Below, piece after piece: positions 58,165 through 64,000 of a DNA stretch of 64,000 nt. Under the pieces are notes generated by a model, which searched no databases, was not told the origin of the DNA, and was given only the letters and a program-made list of their open reading frames with translations. A program made the translations under genes and the position numbers. Each line of letters starts with the position of its first letter. Within the stretch, counting starts at the first letter, position 1. This DNA comes from Uranotaenia lowii (taxonomy: Eukaryota > Arthropoda > Insecta > Diptera > Culicidae), in the NCBI RefSeq assembly GCF_029784155.1, contig NC_073692.1, positions 16,349,752-16,413,751 on the forward strand, given 5' to 3'.

Positions 58165-58429
58165 TTACAGTTTCGCTAAAAACCCGTATTTTGGATTAAG
58201 ATCGAAGAAGTGAAATCAAAAATTTCTGGTTGTTGCTTGTTCCCAGTTTGAAATTTAACTTTTAATCTTTGTGTAGGGGGGAGATGTGTAGCCGATGATT
58301 GCGAGCACGACACTCTCTCGGCTGGTAGGCCTTTTCCGAGTCAACGAGTACTACACGCACACACACGACGGCTAAGCTGCCGCGTCGTGAGCGGTCGTCA
58401 GTTAACAAACGATCTTCAGTAAGGCAGGA

Positions 58430-59342
58430 CGTGTGTCTCCCGTTCAGCCGATGAGTGCTAAGCGAAGCTGCACAGGTGTGTCGTCTACAACCGTGCATCG
58501 AGCCAAAAAACGAGCCGGACTATCGACTTACAAGAAGGTAGTGACTCCGAATCACGATAATAAACAAAATACGACGGCCAAAGCGCGATCCCGGAGGCTG
58601 TACACGACGATGCTGACGAAGTTTGACTGCGTGGTAATGGACGACAAAACCTACGTCAAAGCCGACTACAAGCAGCTTCCGGGACTCCGAGACAGGAGTT
58701 TTATACGACAAAAGGAAGGGGAAAGGTAGGAGATATTTTCAAGCACATGAAACTGTCAAAGTTCGCGAAGAAATATCTGGTTTGGCAAGCCATCTGTACC
58801 TGTGGATTGAAAAGCAGCATTTTCATAGCTTCCGGGACTGTCAACCAAGAAATTTACGTGAAAGAGTGTTTGAATAAACGTCTGCTGCCTTTCCTGGAGA
58901 AACACGGTTGTTCCGTACTGTTTTGGCCAGATTTGGCATCTTGCCATTACGGTAAAAAGGCCATGGAGTAGTACGCCGCCAACAACGTGCAGGTGGTTCC
59001 TAAGGACAAGAACCCTTCCAACACGCTAGAGCTCCGCCCAATTGAGAAATACTGGGTTATTGTCAAGCGGAACCTAAAGAAGACCAAAAAACTGCTAAGG
59101 ACGAGCAGCAGTTCAAGGTAAACTGGCTTTCTGCGGCGAAGAAAGGTGGCTGTACAAAATCTGATGGCAGGGGTTAAGCGTAAGGCCCTTCAATTCGGAT
59201 TTGGAAAAGCTGAAGCCTAACTGAATATTTTTCCTGAATTTTATACTAATTAAACTTGAAAAAGAAATTTAATTTGATATTTTAAATAAACGATTTTACC
59301 GATTTACACGCGCTATCCCTTGATCAAATTTTGACCGTATCA
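58430..59342 (+). pseudogene. third DD37E transposase, truncated, with stop and frameshifts
   Basis: Recognisable from AKKRAGLSTYKKV onward: first Asp in VMDDKTYVKADYKQLPG, then a frameshift near 58680, KKYLVWQAICTCGLK, FWPDLASCHYGKKAM and ELRPIEKYW, with 37 residues between Asp and Glu. A TAG replaces a conserved Trp codon at 58969-58971. The right terminal sequence (GACCGTATCACCCTTTA, ending about 59344) is preserved. The N-terminal DNA-binding part and the left end are lost. Confidence 0.8.
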
Positions 59343-59344
59343 CC

Positions 59345-59470
59345 CTTTACTGTAACAAAGATGATAAATATGATTGAAAAAGCACTGCTGGCATAAAGAT
59401 TCGAGCTCCCAAGCAAAATGATGCATGGCCACTACATTCAAGCGAAACAAGAAAAAACATGTAACGGGAT
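59345..59470 (+). repeat. dispersed repeat (SINE body family) interrupted by the DD37E element
   Basis: CTGTAACAAAGATGATAAAT directly follows the transposon end. The same sequence at 54167 is preceded by GGTGTA without a transposon, so the TA there marks the empty site. Confidence 0.6.
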
Positions 59471-59487
59471 TTATACGTCAGAAAAGA

Positions 59488-59727
59488 AAATTTCAATTAA
59501 AATATCAGTTGGCAGTATTTGAAACTCCGACGGTTGATCGAAGAAGTGCTACGTCAAGTATTAGAAAAATGGATGACATAAAGCATCAATTTGTTTGCAT
59601 AACTGTAACAAGAATCATATTAGATTTTTCCTACGATTTCGATTTTCCACAACTCATTGATTAGGTGGCTTCAAAGTTTGCATGATTCTTTTTAAAATTT
59701 TCTGTTCAATTAGATTAAATTTCACAA
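59488..59727 (-). repeat. flank shared with the first minisatellite
   Basis: The reverse complement aligns with 49438-49628 and additionally contains a short insertion (about 30 bp) near 59540-59575. Confidence 0.75.
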
Positions 59728-60184
59728 AATGACAAAAATGACAAAAATGACAAAAATGACAAAAATGACAAAAATGACAAAAATGACAAAAATGACAAAA
59801 ATGACAAAAATGACAAAAATGACAAAAATGACAAAAATGACAAAAATGACAAAAATGACAAAAATGACAAAAATGACAAAAATGACAAAAATGACAAAAA
59901 TGACAAAAATGACAAAAATGACAAAAATGACAAAAATGACAAAAATGACAAAAATGACAAAAATGACAAAAATGACAAAAATGACAAAAATGACAAAAAT
60001 GACAAAAATGACAAAAATGACAAAAATGACAAAAATGACAAAAATGACAAAAATGACAAAAATGACAAAAATGACAAAAATGACAAAAATGACAAAAATG
60101 ACAAAAATGACAAAAATGACAGAAATGGCAAAAATGACAAAAATGACAAAAATGACAAAAATGACAAAAATGACAAAAATGGCA
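59728..60184 (-). repeat. 9-bp minisatellite (TGACAAAAA)n, about 51 units
   Basis: This is the same 9-mer as at 48397 but on the opposite strand. It is almost homogeneous; variants (AGAAATGGC, GGC) lie at the end distal to the shared flank (60120-60184). Confidence 0.97.
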
Positions 60185-62250
60185 AAAAATAATTCAGAAA
60201 GTCTCAGTATTTGGCATTTATTTGTTATTTATTGTGTCATATCAATTTATCATTAATAATGAATATAAATTGAAATAAATTCATAACTCTACAATAAAGA
60301 GTTTTAAGAATAACAAAAAAACTCAAGTATTCAATAAATTGGAACAAATTTGGCAAGCAAAGCTCCGATCAATCTAAATTCTGGTTAGTCTGTTTTTTTC
60401 TGAAACTTGACTGAAAAAGTGTTCCGAATTTGTTCGAGACACATGAAATCAGTGAACCAAATAGAACCAACTAAGTCGATGTCTGTCAAACATATCAGTC
60501 GGTTTTAAGAAGGTCTCTTCCATTACACGTGATTTAAGATCGAAGATCTCAAAAATGAAGCATGATTTCAGGTTAGGTCTGGTAATCCACCAGTTAAGGA
60601 AACCACACACACATTTTTCAATGAGGAGGCAAAATGCTGCTCAATTGAACCCTTCATTCACTACGAGTCCAGAATAGGGCAGCTTACTCTACTGAAGAAC
60701 AACCAAGAAGCAATAAACCATTTTCCAAGTCACTGGAAACGGATCGATACAGATTAGCATGGATTGCATTTTACTTCGTGGAACTCGGTTAAGTATCTGC
60801 TTCCGAGCTGTTGGTTCCAAACAAGCCGCAACATTTTCTTATAGTTTATATGTATGGAGCGTTTTTTTTTAAACAATATCAATAAAAACTATAAGAAATT
60901 CTTGCATAGTATAGGAACTAATTGCATCAATTATCTAAATTCTTCAAGTTGAACACGACGTGAGAAATCACGCAATCTTACAGGCGACTCGGCATAAGAA
61001 TATTCCGAAAAGAAGTTCTACATAACGTTAAGACATTTTCCGAATGTTTTTAGTGAGATCGATCAGAATCTTCGCGGCTCCACAAATACTGGTAATTTGT
61101 GCATAAACAAAATCGATCCACCATCGTTTTATTGCATCCATTCGCCGAAGCGGTCCAATTTGCATCCGCTGATTTCTCACAACTTTCAACTTATTTGCTG
61201 CGAACGTGCTCAGAATTCGAGATATTTCTTTTACTTTCGTTTTTTCTCCTTCGGAACCCCATGGTTGGCCTACATTCAATCGTATCACACAAAGTTATTG
61301 ATTATCACATATCGATTGCTTGACAACAACAGCACTTTAATGACCTTCCGCAGATTAGTTGCTACCCTATCTGTAGCAATCGAATCTGTTTGACTGCGAA
61401 GCGATAACTGCATAAGTATGTAGGTATCCGACTGGAATGAGCACAGCTAATTCTGAACTCCACCTTTTTCGGGCAACATAATCGGTCACCCAAACATCCC
61501 ACACACGCACACAATTTTTCACGTAACTCTGCGAAAACAGGTAGCCTTCCCCTATAATTAAGAGCGTTGACCATGAAAAGGCAAAGCAGTAGGCTTGAAC
61601 TTCTTCCGAATCACCCGACCAACCTCCACGTCCACCCAAGCTCGTTCCATCCAAAAAGGAAAAACACTATTTATGCATCGAAACACCCATTCGGAAAATC
61701 CAAGCAAGCCTACGGTATGGGGGGCAGTTTCCGGTTCAATCTCGCGCACACACACGTTGCAGAACGGAAAGCAGCCAAACGGAAGGAAGTCTTTCAATTT
61801 TTTCGCATCCACGCGGTTCAATGTCTCGACGGAAACTAACTCGGCCCCGATTTGCTTCGGGGTTTGGGGGTTTTCCTCACCGGACTGGACCGAACCTTAT
61901 GTTACCATAAGCGACACGAGGCTTTGTTTTGGTTTTCCTAGGTAAAACGTTCCGGGATGATAGATTTTCGGCAGGATTTGTGTTCCGATCGGGTGGCTTC
62001 GTTGGAGCTTGCGCTCCAGGCGCTTTTTCCGGGAAGGGTTGGCAAAAATACATTTTTTGAATATGTTGGGAAACGAGAAATGAAAAAATTTTCATTCTAT
62101 TTTAAGTATTCCACAGTGTAACCATTCGAATATTCTCAGCTTTTAAAATGTTACAAAAATACTTGCCACACACCTTGTATGATTTCCGCTGTCACAGCAT
62201 TCGATACGAATTACGTTTTTCTTTTTTGAGTAGAAATATACTGCCCCTAC
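60185..62250. other. non-coding DNA
   Basis: Frames of 60-98 codons overlap on both strands at 61030-62100, none with a domain or splice support. No gene called. Confidence 0.45.
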
Positions 62251-62253
62251 TTT

Positions 62254-62433
62254 CATAACAGTCCCATATGCAAAAACAAGCAAGCGAGAAAATCAGCTTT
62301 TTCTGTTTTGGAATATATTTTTGAGTTGTGATCACAACGTTCAGTATAAACGAAAATCGTTTGATGGAAGGTGTTCTAGGTTGAAATTGGGACATTGACA
62401 AGCACCATTTTTATTCGTTATGGGACTGTTATG
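62254..62433. mobile_element. 180-bp MITE with CATAACAGTCCCAT ends
   Basis: CATAACAGTCCCATA at the left and its near-complement TATGGGACTGTTATG at the right. The interior is non-coding. Confidence 0.45.
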
Positions 62434-62631
62434 CGAGCACATTTGAGACCTTTTTCAAATGTACTCCACATAGAATATGTTTTGCTCACCAAGCTACTTC
62501 CTAAGACTTAAATTTGATCATTTTTGAACTTCTAAACGCAGTTATCAGAAAAACAAACATATTTTTAGACAAATATCGTGAATTCCTTAATGTAAGTTCA
62601 ATCTTTTTTACGATTTTGATTGCATCTGATA

Positions 62632-62834
62632 CAGTGAGCGAAATAAGAATAGAACCACTATGTGTTTTGCTTGTTAAAATATGAATGATTGAAAATCACC
62701 AAAACTTTGTTCTATAAATTGTTCTGAATTGTTTAACGGATAAATCAAGCATAAGTTTACTTTTTTTGGACGTTGCAAATGGTGTTGAGGACCAAAACTA
62801 TGGAAAAAGGGTGCGAAATAAGAATAGAACCACT
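62632..62834 (+). mobile_element. left end of a Tc1-like element with directly repeated binding site
   Basis: After TA (62630-62631), CAGTGAGCGAAATAAGAATA begins. The inner part GCGAAATAAGAATAGAACC recurs 175 bp further on (62813). Such spaced direct repeats inside a terminus are the IR/DR arrangement of some Tc1 elements. No transposase follows; the BEL element begins soon after. Confidence 0.4.
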
Positions 62835-62984
62835 TGTGTTTTTTCAACAAAAACAAAATTATTTCTAAAAATTTACTGTGTAAAAGTGAATAATAATGCT
62901 TCTACGAATTATTTGAATAGTTTACTGTATTTTAAGCAGTTTTCTAGAATTTCAAAGATTTTCAAAGGTTTCAAAAGGGGGTTT

Positions 62985-63336
62985 CAAGAGATGTGTCTCC
63001 GCAACAAATTTTGTTCCGGAGATCATCAGAATATGTTCTTACAAAATACAAATTATTTCTCCCATAAAACACAATACATTATATCTTTTGTAACTCTACA
63101 CAAAACACAAATACATACAAACCAAGAAGGTATAAATACAACACACAAATTTTGTACAAGAACTCTTGAATTATAATTGTCACTCTAAAACCACGCGTTT
63201 TTTACTACGTCGTACCGGAATTTCACCAAGCTATAAGTCCCAAGTTAAAGAAGGTTTTTCTAAGACTTACAGTTACGGGAAGCACAAATTTCCCAGTAAA
63301 ATCGTCGTTTACAGTGCGTGGATATTGTCGCTAACA
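62985..63336 (+). mobile_element. 5' LTR of a BEL/Pao element (left limit uncertain)
   Basis: The right end is fixed by ...CTAACA followed three bases later by a primer site. A TATA box (TATAAATAC) lies at 63131-63139. A TGTGTC at 62992 is a possible start, but no second LTR is present to confirm it. Confidence 0.45.
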
Positions 63337-63339
63337 TTC

Positions 63340-63357
63340 TGGTGCCGAAACCCGGGA
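63340..63357 (+). promoter_or_regulatory. BEL/Pao primer-binding site
   Basis: TGGTGCCGAAACCCGGGA directly downstream of the LTR, a tRNA 3'-end complement (TGG start) of the type common in insect BEL/Pao elements. Confidence 0.7.
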
Positions 63358-63543
63358 AGAAATTCCCAAAAATTGTGCTGGAAGAGCAACCACGTGTAGT
63401 GAAGTTACGGTTCCTCATAATCCTAGCCCGAACTTACCAATTGTCGTCGGTGCTAGTTCTTTATTCGATACCGTTGATTAATTCGCGATAGGATTGCAAG
63501 AATCCAGCTTAGTGTTGCTGCCACTGTAAAATTGTGAAATTTC

Positions 63544-64000
63544 ATGAAAAAAGTGGTTAACAGAGTGATATTGGCTCACAAAATGGCTCCGTCAAAGAAA
63601 GTCGTGAAAAAGAATACGTTGCCATTAGAAACGCTGATTCGCAGAAGAAATAATATTTTGGGATCTGCTAAATTGATCCAGGAGTTTGACTCCAATTACG
63701 TTGTGGAACAAGCAAATCAAGTTCCAGTGCGAATCGAGCGTTTGGATGAGCTATGGGATCGCTTCGAAAGCGTCCAAGAAGAAATCGAGCTAATGGAAGG
63801 TGAAGAAGAAGTGTTCGCAGAATCTCGACAAACATTTCAGACTCTGTACTATGAGCTGAAAGCCTCGCTAAATAGTAAAATTCAGAGATCTGCATCACCT
63901 GTCCTTAGCCGAAGAATTCCCGAAAGTGTTGTGCCCCCTGTGAACCCCACTCTTTCCGTGAAACTTCCTGAACTGAAACTCCCTGAATTCCACGGGAATC
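63544..64000 (+). CDS. BEL/Pao gag-pol, N-terminal part, continues beyond the window
   Basis: An uninterrupted frame from an ATG at 63544 (second ATG at 63583, the more typical start MAPSKK) runs off the end. The N-terminal part has a coiled-coil-like acidic region (ERLDELWDRFESVQEEIE). The frame then reaches VKLPELKLPEFHG, the start of the DUF1759 gag domain of BEL/Pao elements. With the intact primer site and open frame it may belong to a fairly young copy, but only about 150 codons are visible. Confidence 0.8.
   Translation, partial: MKKVVNRVILAHKMAPSKKVVKKNTLPLETLIRRRNNILGSAKLIQEFDSNYVVEQANQVPVRIERLDELWDRFESVQEEIELMEGEEEVFAESRQTFQTLYYELKASLNSKIQRSASPVLSRRIPESVVPPVNPTLSVKLPELKLPEFHGN

Noticed and set aside
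59715..60256. Reading frames of 156-175 codons over the second 9-bp array
   Set aside because: Same artefact of a stop-free 9-bp unit.
61097..62095. Cluster of 60-116 codon frames
   Set aside because: Frames overlap on both strands without domain, splice site or codon-use support.

Overview
This is a eukaryotic, AT-rich, intron-containing contig that looks like nuclear DNA of a dipteran, most likely a mosquito. The evidence is three degenerate DD37E (ITmD37E-type) transposases, BEL/Pao and copia retrotransposons with insect-type primer sites, an ecdysteroid-kinase-like (CHK) gene, a pickpocket-like exon, introns of 64-90 bp and a dense load of MITEs. The species call is an inference. Two runs of exactly 500 N (14264-14763 and 46050-46549) are scaffold gaps of unknown true size.

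Genes. (1) 535-7723, plus strand: a CHK/EcKinase gene with three 5' untranslated exons, one large exon (from 2121) and three alternative C-terminal halves. The large exon can be read through to a stop at 3645, or spliced at 3109 to an exon at 6421 or at 7210. All three routes keep the same phase and supply the second half of the kinase fold. (2) 7999-8114, plus: first coding exon of a probable pickpocket (DEG/ENaC) channel; the rest is not seen. (3) 28445-28678, plus: an unassigned Cys-rich exon candidate. (4) 32935-33238, plus: last coding exon of an unrecognised membrane-anchored protein. (5) 47462 down to 42115, minus: a probable SLC7-type cationic amino acid transporter. Its start codon is assembled across the first splice junction, and its middle exons are missing, probably in the gap at 46050.

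Most of the rest is mobile DNA, often nested. 9736-12068 is an ITmD37E element split by a TIR element. 17640-20900 is a CR1/Jockey-like LINE interrupted by an RTE fragment, itself interrupted by a poly(A) retroposon. 21383-22959 and 55052-56824 are two Helitrons in opposite orientation carrying ~143-bp internal repeats. 23115-24326 is a 1.2-kb palindrome whose arms look like elements in their own right. 35240-38109 is a TIR element holding a TRIM retrotransposon with identical 138-bp LTRs and a SINE inside that. 38231-40290 is a diverged tandem array split by a second TIR element. 43808-46049 is a decayed copia followed by a BEL/Pao fragment in the transporter intron. 63340-64000 is the start of a BEL/Pao element that runs off the window.

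Two long 9-bp minisatellites (48397-49437 and 59728-60184) lie in opposite orientation and share about 200 bp of flank, so the array belongs to a dispersed repeat. A 57-bp minisatellite (54216-55015) sits inside another dispersed repeat. No rRNA, CRISPR or free-standing tRNA gene was seen; the tRNA-like sequences are SINE heads.
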